Positions 1-9,383 of a stretch of DNA of 64,000 bases are shown here, one piece after another. Within the stretch, counting starts at the first letter, position 1. Each line of letters begins with the position of its first letter. This stretch comes from Synechococcus sp. PCC 7336 (GTDB lineage Bacteria; Cyanobacteriota; Cyanobacteriia; Thermostichales; PCC-7336). Under the pieces are notes generated by a model. The model was not told the DNA's origin and searched no databases. It was given only the letters and a program-made list of their open reading frames with translations. The translations under genes were made by a program, and so were the position numbers. The stretch lies in NCBI RefSeq assembly GCF_000332275.1, contig NZ_CM001776.1:1783268-1847267 (forward strand), written 5' to 3'.

Positions 1-16
1 TTTTCTCAGAGAGATT

Positions 17-1261
17 ATGAGTGACTTCCAAGATCTGATTTCCTCCTGGTGTTTGCAGGAGCAAGAGCGGATAATTGCTGCTTTGTGTGACTATATCGGC
101 ATCAATACAATCTCGCCGAATGAATATGCTGCGCTCCCTTTCCTGACTCGGTATCTCGAACCTCTCGGTTTCCAGTTCGAACGTCGAGCCATTCCTGAGG
201 CATTCTGGACTCATCCCGAACGTTGCCCCGCCCCCCTCTCAAAATTTGGCGATCGCCAATATATCCTACGCGCGACTAGACCGGGCACCATTGGTAAAAA
301 GCGTCTGGCCATCAACTGTCACCTAGATGTCGTTCCGCTAACTTCTGGCTTTGAAGAGGGCTTTAAGGCGCGATGGAAAGGCGATTCAATTATTGGCCGA
401 GGTGCTTGCGATACTAAGGGAAATCTGATGATGTTTGCGGAAGCCATCCGCTTTCTCGATACGCAAGCGATCGCTATCCCAGACGATCTGATTCTCGATT
501 TGGTTGTCGAAGAGGAAATCGGCGGCAATGGCGGACTGGCTTCTGTTCTGAGTGGCCTGGATGCAAATGCAGTGTTGGCGCTAGAACCCACAGGATTCGA
601 AGTCTTTCGAGGGCATCGAGGTTGTATCACCTTTGAAATCAACTTGTTCGGACAGTCCACCCATATGGGGGCAGCAGAAACTGGATTGAATGCGATCGAT
701 CTAGCCTTTATGGTGATTCAAAGATTGCGAGCAATGGAGGGAGAACTCATTCAAGCAGCTCGACAGCACGAGGCTTTTGCCCGTTGGAGTAGACCTATCC
801 AAATCAATGTTGGTCAGATAAAAGGGGGAGAGTGGCACGGTTCCGTACCAGAACACTGTCAACTGCTGGGCAATCTCGGATTCCTGCCCCATTACGGCTT
901 GGAAGGAGCAAAAAAAATGTTGGATGGGCTTTTAGCTGAAACGGTGGGTGCGCAGGAGGGAGCTCGCTACGAGCTGACCTTCCCCGGCTTGCACAATGAA
1001 GGCTGTTTGACTGCAGCTGATGACCCTTTTATTCATACTTTTATTGAGGCAGCTCGTTGTGCTGGCTTGGAAATTGGGCGAGTCGATGCTTGGCATGTGA
1101 GTTGCGATTGCCGTCATTACAGCCGAACGCTGGGCCTGCCTACCTTAATTTTTGGCTGCGGACAGCTAGAACGCGCCCATAGCAATAACGAGCAATTGAT
1201 GCTCGCAGATCTCTATCGAGGCATTGGCATTATTTGCGAATTTCTCAAGCGAGGATTGTAG
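17..1261 (+). CDS. M20 family metallopeptidase (ArgE/DapE-type deacylase)
   Basis: This 414-residue protein looks like a cytosolic zinc hydrolase of the M20 family, which removes acyl or amino-acid groups from small amides (acetylornithine deacetylase, succinyl-diaminopimelate desuccinylase and relatives). Visible family features are the CHLDVV motif (His102, Asp104), the bridging Asp132 in GACDTKG, the Glu pair in VVEEEIGG near 165 and a late His (about 388) in RAHSNNE. A dimerisation domain should lie around residues 200-310. A GAGAG stretch sits just ahead of the ATG. The substrate cannot be told: the sequence fits the broad ArgE/DapE group but not clearly either enzyme. The next gene starts 91 bp downstream and is functionally unrelated. 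Confidence 0.85.
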   Translation: MSDFQDLISSWCLQEQERIIAALCDYIGINTISPNEYAALPFLTRYLEPLGFQFERRAIPEAFWTHPERCPAPLSKFGDRQYILRATRPGTIGKKRLAINCHLDVVPLTSGFEEGFKARWKGDSIIGRGACDTKGNLMMFAEAIRFLDTQAIAIPDDLILDLVVEEEIGGNGGLASVLSGLDANAVLALEPTGFEVFRGHRGCITFEINLFGQSTHMGAAETGLNAIDLAFMVIQRLRAMEGELIQAARQHEAFARWSRPIQINVGQIKGGEWHGSVPEHCQLLGNLGFLPHYGLEGAKKMLDGLLAETVGAQEGARYELTFPGLHNEGCLTAADDPFIHTFIEAARCAGLEIGRVDAWHVSCDCRHYSRTLGLPTLIFGCGQLERAHSNNEQLMLADLYRGIGIICEFLKRGL

Positions 1262-1352
1262 TCTAAAATTCGAGATCTTAACTCTTTCGTACAATCGTTC
1301 CTACTAGCCATTCTGGGGATAGAATTCTACTGAGTAACTGGGTTGCAGAAGT

Positions 1353-2855
1353 ATGAGTAGACTGTTGGGTCTATTGGCAGGTGGGCTAGCATGTGCCGGA
1401 CTGGCGGCATGTAGTGGCGGCTCCAATCTGACTCCTTTTGAAGAATCCGACACCGAAAATATCGATCTCGTCATTTGGTGGAATCAGGGGTTTCTGCCGG
1501 AAGAGAACGCTGTGATTACCGAACTCTTGCAGGCGTGGGAGAGCCAGAAAGAGAGGGAAACGGGAGAGGACATTACCACCGAGCTAATTTTGTTAGATCA
1601 CGACAATCTTTTGCAGAATGCAGTCAGAGCAATAGAACTGGGCGACCCTCCCGACATGATGTTTGGATGGGATGCTGAGGAATCGGGTCTGATTCCTCAG
1701 TTGGCCTGGGAAGGCCATTTGGCAAACGTTTCGGATTTAGTTGAACCGCTCGATCTCAGCTCTGCTGTCAAGCAAGCAGTTACTTATCACAACAATCAGA
1801 CGGGCGAAAGCAGTTACTTTTCGGTACCGCTCGGCCAGCAAGCAATTTATATCCATTACTGGAAGGGACTGCTGGAGGATGCCAATCTGAGTGAAGCAGA
1901 TGTGCCTCGCCAGTGGGATGACTTTTGGCAGTTTTGGCAGGATGCTCAACTAACGCTCTCGTCCGCCCGCGAGGGGGAACGGGGCGCGCAAGACGAAGGG
2001 GTTTACGGTCTCGGGTTGAGCTTATCCGACTCGGGGACAGATCTGTTTTGGGCCTTCGAACAATTTCTTGAGGCTTATGGGGCTCGGTTAATTAATAGTA
2101 ACCGAGAACTGCAGTTGGACAATCCCAAAGTGCGAGAGGGAGTGACAAAAGCGATCGCACAATTTAGAGATTTTTATCTCAATGGTTTCATTCCACCTGA
2201 AGCAGTTATTTGGTCAGATTCGGGTAATAATGCGAGCTTCTTGAATGGACAATTATTGATGACAGTAAACCCAACTCTGTCGATCCCACTGACTCAAAAA
2301 TTACCAGACTCGGCCTACAATGCCCCGTCAAACGAGCGGTATTATCATAATATTACAACTATTCCTTGGCCGCTGAGTCCAGATGGCACCTATATCCACT
2401 CCATCATTACGATTAAGCAGGCAATTGTGTTTGAGAACGCCCAAAATCCCGATCGCGCCCAGGATTTTCTCGCGTTTCTCTTACAGCCCGATAACTTGAG
2501 CCGCTTTGTTCTGGAGGGGAACAAGGGCCGGGTTCTGCCTGTATTGGAATCTCTCCTAGACAGTCCAACTTGGTCGAACCCAGACGATCCCCATCTCTAT
2601 GCTGCGGCGAGACAGATGCTAGGGCCAATCCGACCGACCTATCAGGTGCTCAATCCTGCTTACGGCGAGGTTTTAGCCCAGAATATTTGGGCTAGAGCAA
2701 TTCTCAGTACCATCCCCCGACAGATCCTCACGAGAAATAACTTCTCTGAAGAAATGATGGGTACAGTTCCCCCCGAGCAAACCCCTGAATCAGCTGCTAT
2801 ATGGGCACTCGATCGAGTCAGTCAAATTATTTCAGATTGGGAGATAGGGGGGTAG
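1353..2855 (+). CDS. Extracellular solute-binding lipoprotein (ABC sugar-type, family 1)
   Basis: This 500-residue protein has a lipoprotein signal peptide, with a hydrophobic stretch followed by a LAAC lipobox around residue 20, so the mature protein should be lipid-anchored on the periplasmic side. After that it resembles family 1 solute-binding proteins of ABC importers (UgpB/MalE type): an early VIWWNQGF strand, a GDPPDMMFGW segment near residue 98, and aromatic residues suited to sugar binding. The family delivers oligosaccharides or glycerol phosphates to membrane permeases. No permease or ATPase gene is adjacent, so it is an orphan here and must use partners encoded elsewhere. The ligand is unknown. 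Confidence 0.8.
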   Translation: MSRLLGLLAGGLACAGLAACSGGSNLTPFEESDTENIDLVIWWNQGFLPEENAVITELLQAWESQKERETGEDITTELILLDHDNLLQNAVRAIELGDPPDMMFGWDAEESGLIPQLAWEGHLANVSDLVEPLDLSSAVKQAVTYHNNQTGESSYFSVPLGQQAIYIHYWKGLLEDANLSEADVPRQWDDFWQFWQDAQLTLSSAREGERGAQDEGVYGLGLSLSDSGTDLFWAFEQFLEAYGARLINSNRELQLDNPKVREGVTKAIAQFRDFYLNGFIPPEAVIWSDSGNNASFLNGQLLMTVNPTLSIPLTQKLPDSAYNAPSNERYYHNITTIPWPLSPDGTYIHSIITIKQAIVFENAQNPDRAQDFLAFLLQPDNLSRFVLEGNKGRVLPVLESLLDSPTWSNPDDPHLYAAARQMLGPIRPTYQVLNPAYGEVLAQNIWARAILSTIPRQILTRNNFSEEMMGTVPPEQTPESAAIWALDRVSQIISDWEIGG

Positions 2856-2876
2856 CCTATCAATCGGCTCATCTTT

Positions 2877-4169
2877 TCAGAGACTCCAGTATCTTAGATG
2901 GGTGGGAACTCGATTGGGATGAAACACAGATTTAATATCCATCAATACCCCTCCTGGACGCAGGCGATCGAACAGTTCCTGTTTAGGGACTTCTAGATAG
3001 AAACGATGGGGGACGGCAAGAATAAGACAATCAGCATCATAGATATCTTGCCACTCAATTAGGTTAAATTCGAAGTTTTGGTGAGTGGATTGCGGATCTG
3101 CTAAAGGATCGTGTACCCAAGGTCTGACCCCAAATTGCTGTAGCTCGGATACAATTTCTGGTACGCGGCTATTGCGCGTATCGGGGATATTCTCTTTAAA
3201 GGTTAGTCCTAATATAAAGATTCTTGCATCTGGAACGGGTAGATCGGCCTGAATCAATAATTCGATCGCTTTTTGCGCGATAAAGGTTCCCATCCCATCA
3301 TTCACTTGCCTGCCAGCTAAAATCACATGCGGTCGATAGCCTAGCTCTTCTGCCTTAGCCGTCAAATAGTAAGGATCGACTCCAATGCAATGACCTCCCA
3401 CTAGACCGGGAGTAAACTCTAAAAAGTTCCATTTGGTTTTGGCCGCTGCCAAGACATCTGCCGTTCTAATTTCTAGGCGATCGAATACCATCGCAAGCTC
3501 ATTCATTAATGCAATATTTAAATCCCTCTGGATATTCTCAATCACTTTTGCAGCTTCAGCAATTTTAATCGAATCGACCAGATGCAGTCCTGCCTCGATC
3601 GCCATTCCGTAGACAGTCTTCAATCGCTGCAGTGTCTCTCGATCTTCAGCAGAGACAATTTTAACAATCTTCTCCAAAGTTCGATTCTTGTCGCCCGGAT
3701 TAATCCTTTCAGGAGAATAGCCGAGCTTAAAATCAATTCCTTGCTTCAAGCCAGAAGTGGTAGCTAGGATTGGGCCGCAAATTTCCTCTGTTACTCCAGG
3801 ATAGACCGTAGATTCGTAAACTACAATATCGCCAACCTTTAAAATTTCCCCAATCATTCGGGATGCATTCTGGATGGGCTCTAGATTGGGGCGATTATTT
3901 GAATCAATTGGGGTTGGAACGGTGACAATAAATAGATTACAGCTTGCCAGATCTTCGAGTACAGACGTAATTTGTAGATTGGTCGATCGCAAGCTCTCTT
4001 CACTAGCTTCAAGAGTCCAATCGATACCATCTTTTAAGGCTCGAATCCTGTCAGAATTAATATCGAATCCAATCGTTTCAGGGAAATGCTTTGCAAATGC
4101 TAATGCCACCGGCAGTCCGACATAGCCAAGGCCAATGATACCGATGCGATTTCCGTCTAGCACTTCCAT
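2877..4169 (-). CDS. Nucleotide sugar dehydrogenase (UDP-HexNAc/UDP-glucose dehydrogenase family)
   Basis: This cytosolic NAD-dependent enzyme of about 430 residues oxidises C6 of a UDP-sugar to the uronate, feeding polysaccharide or capsule synthesis. The N-terminal Rossmann motif GIIGLGYVGLPVA and the motif GGHCIGVDPYYL, with the catalytic Cys, are clear. The C-terminal UDP-binding domain includes LGLTFKENIPDTRNS. These features fit the WecC/TviB/WbpA branch (UDP-N-acetylhexosamine dehydrogenases) better than plain Ugd. I chose the ATG at 4169 because AGAGAAG lies just upstream; a TTG at 4199 would add ten residues. It is convergent with the solute-binding gene and no other polysaccharide genes are close. 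Confidence 0.85.
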   Translation of the reverse strand: MEVLDGNRIGIIGLGYVGLPVALAFAKHFPETIGFDINSDRIRALKDGIDWTLEASEESLRSTNLQITSVLEDLASCNLFIVTVPTPIDSNNRPNLEPIQNASRMIGEILKVGDIVVYESTVYPGVTEEICGPILATTSGLKQGIDFKLGYSPERINPGDKNRTLEKIVKIVSAEDRETLQRLKTVYGMAIEAGLHLVDSIKIAEAAKVIENIQRDLNIALMNELAMVFDRLEIRTADVLAAAKTKWNFLEFTPGLVGGHCIGVDPYYLTAKAEELGYRPHVILAGRQVNDGMGTFIAQKAIELLIQADLPVPDARIFILGLTFKENIPDTRNSRVPEIVSELQQFGVRPWVHDPLADPQSTHQNFEFNLIEWQDIYDADCLILAVPHRFYLEVPKQELFDRLRPGGVLMDIKSVFHPNRVPTHLRYWSL

Positions 4170-4463
4170 ATGACTTCTCTTGCGTGACTGAAGATTCAAT
4201 CGAGTAAATAAGTGTAAAGCATTTGAGACATCTCGACTGAACTTTTGACGAGCTAAAGGATTCGATCTCGGCTAGAATCATCTGATACGAGTCTCGAGCT
4301 TTTCGGGAGTGAAGCCAGCTGTGGCTATTATTACTGATATCTTGAAGACATTTACACCCTCTTGAGGGGGGTTAGTGAATGAAGAGGTAGCTTACTCGGC
4401 GACGACAGTTCTTATTCGAAGGAGAGTCACCACATCGATCGTTAAATAGGTATTTATCCGTTT

Positions 4464-5468
4464 ATGTCGAGTCTCACTCAGGCCCTGATCGGCACGTATA
4501 CCCCTTTGATTGGATGGACTGTCTTCGGGGCGATTTTGGGCCGTCAGCTACCGAAAATTGTCCCCAAGTATATTGGACTGTTTCTGTTCTGGATAGGCGT
4601 TCCCATCAGCACGATCGCCTTTATGCACGACGCCGATCTGTCGGGAATTATTCTGATGGTTCCCGCTACTGCCTGGGTAGCCATTCTCGTTGGAGCAGGA
4701 TTTGCGCTACTTTGGATCGATCTAGAGCTGAATGAAGAGAGAGTCCGACAGCTCACAGAAGGATTGAACTTGCCAGCAGAAGCGTCGGAGGCTGATTCGA
4801 GCGCTTGGCCGGGAACCACTCGCGGTAGCTTTTTGCTGGCGATGATGGTGGGCAATACAGGCTATATTGGCTTTCCAGTGATTTTGAATCTGTTGGGGCA
4901 GGAGTATTTTTCTTGGGCTTTGTTATATGACTTTTTGGGTACAGATTTTGGCGTACAGGTGCTGGGGGTTGCGATCGCGGCTCGATATGGATCGCGCCAT
5001 CTGAACCGTGGCGCGATCGCCAGAGTCTTTCGCGGTCTACTCCTAGAGAATCCGGCTCTGTGGGCTTTGGGCGTCGGCTTGCTGCTGCGCTCCGTGCAAT
5101 TTCCCAATCCAGTCGAGAGCAGCTTGAACTTCTTTGCGTGGAGTATCGTCAGCCTCGCCCTCATTCTGATTGGCATGAAGCTCGGTCAGTTGCGATCGAT
5201 CGAGAAATTTGGGCAAGCCATCCCTACTGTGTCGATCAAAATGCTCTTAGTCCCGCTCGTGGTCGGCACGGCATTGATGTTTTTCGACGTTACGGAGCAG
5301 CAACGGTTGGCCATGGTGCTGCAAATGGGGATGCCGCCAGCCTTTGGAACGTTGGTCTTAGCAGAAGCATACAATTTAGATCGAGATTTAGCGGTGTCAG
5401 CGCTTGCCATGGGAACGGTAGTCCTTTTGTTTACGCTGCCAATCTGGTTATTGCTGTTCGGAACTTAG
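4464..5468 (+). CDS. AEC family transporter (auxin efflux carrier-like permease)
   Basis: This 334-residue inner-membrane protein has about ten hydrophobic segments in the five-plus-five layout of the auxin efflux carrier (AEC) family. The central loop (about residues 90-115) is polar, and the second half begins near GSRHLNRGAIARVFRGLLLENPALWALGVG, typical of the family. Bacterial members export or import small organic acids such as malate, but none of these residues reveals the substrate. It stands alone, with a 294-bp gap before it and 76 bp before the sensor kinase; a link to that kinase is possible but unproven. Confidence 0.8.
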   Translation: MSSLTQALIGTYTPLIGWTVFGAILGRQLPKIVPKYIGLFLFWIGVPISTIAFMHDADLSGIILMVPATAWVAILVGAGFALLWIDLELNEERVRQLTEGLNLPAEASEADSSAWPGTTRGSFLLAMMVGNTGYIGFPVILNLLGQEYFSWALLYDFLGTDFGVQVLGVAIAARYGSRHLNRGAIARVFRGLLLENPALWALGVGLLLRSVQFPNPVESSLNFFAWSIVSLALILIGMKLGQLRSIEKFGQAIPTVSIKMLLVPLVVGTALMFFDVTEQQRLAMVLQMGMPPAFGTLVLAEAYNLDRDLAVSALAMGTVVLLFTLPIWLLLFGT

Positions 5469-5544
5469 ACTAGAACGTGAGTTCCAACCGATCGCAGATT
5501 GCATCCCATCCATCTCCCGAGCCTCCATCTATCGAGACATTGCG

Positions 5545-8337
5545 ATGACCATCTGGAAAAAAAGTCTGCTGGCACAGCTCGTTGCCTATTTTTCGTTGTT
5601 GTCAGTTGTCACCATCTGCATTGTGGCAGGGGCTGCCTATCAGCGGGCGCGCGATTCGCTCTTGGACTCTACCCGGGATCGCTTGCGAGTGGCGGCTTCC
5701 CTCAAGCAACTTCAGTTGGGAGATTGGGTGGATCACCAGCGCAAGGACGTGCTGTTGCTCGGCGAATTAGATCGAATGCGGTCTCTCGTGCGAGAGATGA
5801 TTTTGAACGAACCGGAAAGCGAAGCCTATCGAGGAGCAGCACTTCAGTTGAGCCGATATTTCGAGAGGGTTAGCCAAATCAAGCCCAATCTGAATAGCTT
5901 GCGCGTCACCAGTAATGGTGGATTTGTCGTGTTTGCCTCAGAGGCTTCGCTGCAGGGGGCCCGCTACCAAGCGCTCGGATTGCCGACCACTTACTTTACA
6001 GCAGCAACTGTCAATAGCATTGTGCCGAATTTTTACCTGAATGAAGGGGAGGCTGCCATCACATTTGCCACCCCCGTTTTTGACAGTCAGGGGGAGCAAA
6101 TGGCCGCGATCGCCGTTGACCTAGATTTAGCTGAAGTGGATACCCTCATTCGCGAACGCACCGGTCTGTGGGAAAGTGCCGAAACCTATTTGGTCGGTCG
6201 ATCGGGGGAACGGTTTGCGTTTATTTCGCGGGACGACTCAGAGGATAGGGACGCAGCAGCAGAGTCGGTGGCAGAGCCCGTCAGTCCGGCCATTGAAGCG
6301 GCGATCGTCGGACGGGGCTCGGGTTGGGGTCTCTACAAGAATTATCAGGGTGTGCCTGTCGTCGGGGTTTACCAATGGCTGGACGATCAAAATGTGGCCC
6401 TGTTGGCGGAAGTAAGCCAGCACGAGGCGTTTGCCCCCGCTCGCCGTCTCGCCCGCGAGATTCTGCAGATCGGATTGAGTTCGGCAGGGTTGCTGTTGGT
6501 GGGGGTTTACCTGCTGTCGCGGCGCATTACCCTGCCAATTTTGGCGATCGCCCGATCTGCCAATCGCCTAGCCAACGGCGATCTAGACTGCCAAGTACAC
6601 GAGTTAACGCAAGACGAAATTGGCCTGTTAGCCAAATCCTTTAACCGCATGTCCCAACAGTTGCGGGAGTTGGTCAACAATCTCGAATTGCAAGTGGCCG
6701 AGCGCACCCAAGCACTAGAAATCAGTAAGAAGGAAGCGGAGGAAGCTCGAATCTCGGCAGAAGCTGCCAACGCAGCCAAGAGTTCTTTTCTAGCCAATAT
6801 GAGCCACGAACTTCGAACGCCGATGAATGCCATTATTGGCTATAGCGAAATGCTGATCGAAGAAGCAGAAGAATTAGAACCGGAAGAATTTGTTCCAGAT
6901 TTGCAAAAAATTCGCACTTCGGGCAAGAACCTCTTGGAGTTAATTAATGGCGTGCTCGATCTCTCCAAGATTGAAGCCGGACGGATGGAGTTGTATGTCG
7001 AGTCGGTCGATCTATACAAGCTCGTGCAGGAAGCGTGCGTACCCATTTATCCCTTAGCCAGCAAGAACGACAATGTATTGGAGGTGGAGTGCCCCGAAGA
7101 TATCGGTATGGTGCGGGTAGACCTTACCAAGGTCCGTCAATGTTTACTCAACCTGTTAAGTAATGCCTCTAAGTTCACCCATGCAGGCCAGATCGTCCTG
7201 AGTGTGAAGCGCATTGCGGTAGCGGGGGAAAGCGACACGATTGAATTGCAAGTGCGCGATAGCGGCATTGGCATGAGCCCCGAGCAGTTGGATAAGGTGT
7301 TCGATGCTTTCAGTCAGGCAGATGCCTCCACCACCCGCAAGTACGGCGGGACCGGCTTGGGGTTGGGAATTGCCAAGCAATTTATCGAGATGATGGGGGG
7401 GACGATCTCCGTCACCAGCGAACCGGGTGTGGGCAGTACCTTTACCGTCCGCTTACCGGCAGAAGTGGATCGCGAGCCGAAGGCTGCTGACCGCTTGTCT
7501 GGATCGATGGCCAATGGCTTGCGCCCTGGCGAAGCGCCAAAAGTCTTAGTCATTCACGATCGCTCCGAGGTGGGGCAAGAGCTCCAAGAGTTTTTAGCCA
7601 AGTCTGGGTTCCAGGTCGAAATGGCACCTCCCACCCAAGCTGCGCTCGATCGCGCTCGGGAAATCAAACCCGATGCCATTACCCTCGACGTTCTCGACTC
7701 CCAAATGAACAGTTGGGATCTGCTGTCTGCTTTCAAACAGGATGCGACACTGCAGGCGGTAGCGGTGATATTAGTGTCGATTCAGGATCTAGACCAATGC
7801 GGTTATGCGATCGGGACAACTGATTATTTGACCAAACCGATCGATCGCAAGTACTTGGGCTCATTGCTCGAACGGCAGGCCGAGAACTGCGACAATCAAA
7901 TCGTGCTGGTGGTGGAGGACGATCTCGACACCCGCGATACGATTGTCCGCTTGGCGGAAAAGTACGGCTGGACGGCGGTGGAAGCAGCCCACGGTCGCGA
8001 GGCGCTGCAGCAGTTGCGCCAGACCACTCCCAGTCTGATCCTGACCGATATTGTGATGCCAGAAATGAATGGCTTCGAGTTCCTCAATCTGCTGCGGGCT
8101 AATCCAGATTGGCGATCGATTCCTGTGGTTGCGATTACTTCTAAAGAGTTGAGTAATGCCGAACGGCAGCAGCTTCAAGGCCAGGTTCAATCGGCGGCCA
8201 ACGCGACAACATGTCTCGTGGATGGGTCGTTCGAGCAGGTGAAGCAGCAATTGTTGAATGTCCTCTCGGCCCCAGCCAAGGCGAATACGGCCCCAGCCAA
8301 GGCGAATACGACTTCAGCCAAGGCGAATACGGAGTGA
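5545..8337 (+). CDS. Hybrid sensor histidine kinase (Cache-HAMP-HisKA-HATPase-REC-REC)
   Basis: This 930-residue membrane sensor kinase begins with a transmembrane helix (about 10-32), followed by a periplasmic Cache-like domain (about 40-290), a second transmembrane segment (about 305-325) and a HAMP linker. The dimerisation box FLANMSHELRTPM carries phospho-accepting His421. The ATPase domain has an N box (LLSNASKFT), DSGIGMS and GGTGLGLGIAKQF. Two receiver domains follow, with likely phospho-Asp715 and Asp835. The first receiver is weak: it starts VLVIHDRSE, without the usual acidic pair. The C terminus ends in a threefold heptapeptide repeat (APAKANT). The response regulator 88 bp downstream is a natural partner. 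Confidence 0.9.
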   Translation: MTIWKKSLLAQLVAYFSLLSVVTICIVAGAAYQRARDSLLDSTRDRLRVAASLKQLQLGDWVDHQRKDVLLLGELDRMRSLVREMILNEPESEAYRGAALQLSRYFERVSQIKPNLNSLRVTSNGGFVVFASEASLQGARYQALGLPTTYFTAATVNSIVPNFYLNEGEAAITFATPVFDSQGEQMAAIAVDLDLAEVDTLIRERTGLWESAETYLVGRSGERFAFISRDDSEDRDAAAESVAEPVSPAIEAAIVGRGSGWGLYKNYQGVPVVGVYQWLDDQNVALLAEVSQHEAFAPARRLAREILQIGLSSAGLLLVGVYLLSRRITLPILAIARSANRLANGDLDCQVHELTQDEIGLLAKSFNRMSQQLRELVNNLELQVAERTQALEISKKEAEEARISAEAANAAKSSFLANMSHELRTPMNAIIGYSEMLIEEAEELEPEEFVPDLQKIRTSGKNLLELINGVLDLSKIEAGRMELYVESVDLYKLVQEACVPIYPLASKNDNVLEVECPEDIGMVRVDLTKVRQCLLNLLSNASKFTHAGQIVLSVKRIAVAGESDTIELQVRDSGIGMSPEQLDKVFDAFSQADASTTRKYGGTGLGLGIAKQFIEMMGGTISVTSEPGVGSTFTVRLPAEVDREPKAADRLSGSMANGLRPGEAPKVLVIHDRSEVGQELQEFLAKSGFQVEMAPPTQAALDRAREIKPDAITLDVLDSQMNSWDLLSAFKQDATLQAVAVILVSIQDLDQCGYAIGTTDYLTKPIDRKYLGSLLERQAENCDNQIVLVVEDDLDTRDTIVRLAEKYGWTAVEAAHGREALQQLRQTTPSLILTDIVMPEMNGFEFLNLLRANPDWRSIPVVAITSKELSNAERQQLQGQVQSAANATTCLVDGSFEQVKQQLLNVLSAPAKANTAPAKANTTSAKANTE
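8268..8330 (+). repeat. 21-bp tandem repeat, three copies, at the 3' end of the hybrid kinase gene
   Basis: The unit GGCCCCAGCCAAGGCGAATAC occurs twice without change (8268-8288 and 8289-8309), then once with changes confined to its first bases (8310-8330). It is in frame and adds the heptapeptide APAKANT/TSAKANT just before the stop codon. This looks like a recent in-frame expansion of a disordered tail. Confidence 0.95.
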
Positions 8338-8425
8338 TTGAGAAGCGCGATCGCCTGTCAGGCGGGAAGCCTCTGGACGGGATCGCTTGTCAATGTGAAT
8401 GTCTCTTGAGAGAACCGGAAAACCA

Positions 8426-8788
8426 ATGTCTAAACTCTTGATCGTCGAAGATAACGAAATGAATCGGGATATGCTATCCCGCCGCTTGAAGCGCAAAGGG
8501 TTTGAGATTGCGATCGCCGTTGACGGCAAGCAAGGGTTGGAGATGGCTCAGTCTGAAGCCCCCGACTTGATTTTGATGGATATGAGTTTGCCCGAGATTG
8601 ACGGCTGGGAAGCGACGAAGCGACTCAAGGCAGCGGCAGAAACCAGTGGGATTCCAGTAATTGCCCTAACTGCCCACGCGATGGATGGCGATCGCGCTAA
8701 GGCGTTAGAGGCGGGCTGCGACGATTACGACACCAAGCCAGTCGATTTGCCCCGGTTATTGGGAAAGATTTCAGCCTTACTGGGATAG
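8426..8788 (+). CDS. Single-domain response regulator (CheY/DivK-like)
   Basis: This 120-residue receiver-only protein shows all conserved positions: the acidic pair Glu8-Asp9 in IVEDNE, phospho-acceptor Asp52 in LILMDMSLPEIDGWE, Thr82 in IALTAHAM and Lys104 in DTKPVD. There is no output domain, so it probably acts as a phosphotransfer partner or allosteric signal. It follows the hybrid kinase by 88 bp and is likely co-transcribed. I chose the ATG at 8426, which begins MSKLLIVEDNE; an upstream in-frame ATG at 8399 would add nine unconserved residues. Confidence 0.9.
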   Translation: MSKLLIVEDNEMNRDMLSRRLKRKGFEIAIAVDGKQGLEMAQSEAPDLILMDMSLPEIDGWEATKRLKAAAETSGIPVIALTAHAMDGDRAKALEAGCDDYDTKPVDLPRLLGKISALLG

Positions 8789-8864
8789 CTTGTTTTTTGA
8801 GCCCTCGTTTCCCTTGGAAGCAGCGTCCTAGCTTGTAGAAAGGTATCTCCAGCAAGGGTGATTT

Positions 8865-9383
8865 TCATGAGATCAGTTTATACCGGCGAGCAATCGTGTC
8901 ATTCAGAACCAGAACAGAATTTGGGGACATATCCCACGTTCTTACCATCGGATAAAGTGCTTTCCTGAGAGCATCTTGCAAGGGTTGCAACCAATCCTCT
9001 TTATGTCCTTTTATGATTAATGTCAGGCGAAAATCAGCTTTGTCTATAGCAAGATTTTGAAAGGATTGGGGCAACTCACAACAGGTGGAAGAATGGCGCT
9101 TCAAGTAAACTGCCATAAATAAGGCCAGCGAATTTGCAAATTTCTCGCAGATTTCTTTGATGAACTCATCAAAGCTTGGCTGTGTCTGAGGTTTTGGAGA
9201 GCTCGACTTTGCCTCAATAATATAAAACTTGGTGTTATGACTTGGATGTAGAAGTAGAAACTCTGCAATCCTCACTCTAGATTGGATATTTTGATAGGAT
9301 CTACTCTTCTCAATATAAAATAAATTGCCTGCCGGATGTAGCCCAAAGTCCATTCCAGACTCAGAAATAGAAATGGTGTTCAT
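8865..9383 (-). CDS. Small protein with possible PD-(D/E)XK nuclease-like core, coupled to AAA ATPase
   Basis: I do not recognise a named family for this 172-residue protein. Its first 65 residues have a restriction-nuclease-like order: a glutamate-bearing helix (Glu41 in RIAEFLLL) followed by a hydrophobic strand ending in IIEAKSS (Glu57, Lys59), the E-x-K arrangement of PD-(D/E)XK enzymes. This match is by eye only and may be chance. The start codon overlaps the stop of the upstream ATPase gene by four bases (ATGA), so the two are translationally coupled and likely work together. The sequence is more AT-rich than flanking genes and contains no GCGATCGC octamer. Confidence 0.6.
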   Translation of the reverse strand: MNTISISESGMDFGLHPAGNLFYIEKSRSYQNIQSRVRIAEFLLLHPSHNTKFYIIEAKSSSPKPQTQPSFDEFIKEICEKFANSLALFMAVYLKRHSSTCCELPQSFQNLAIDKADFRLTLIIKGHKEDWLQPLQDALRKALYPMVRTWDMSPNSVLVLNDTIARRYKLIS

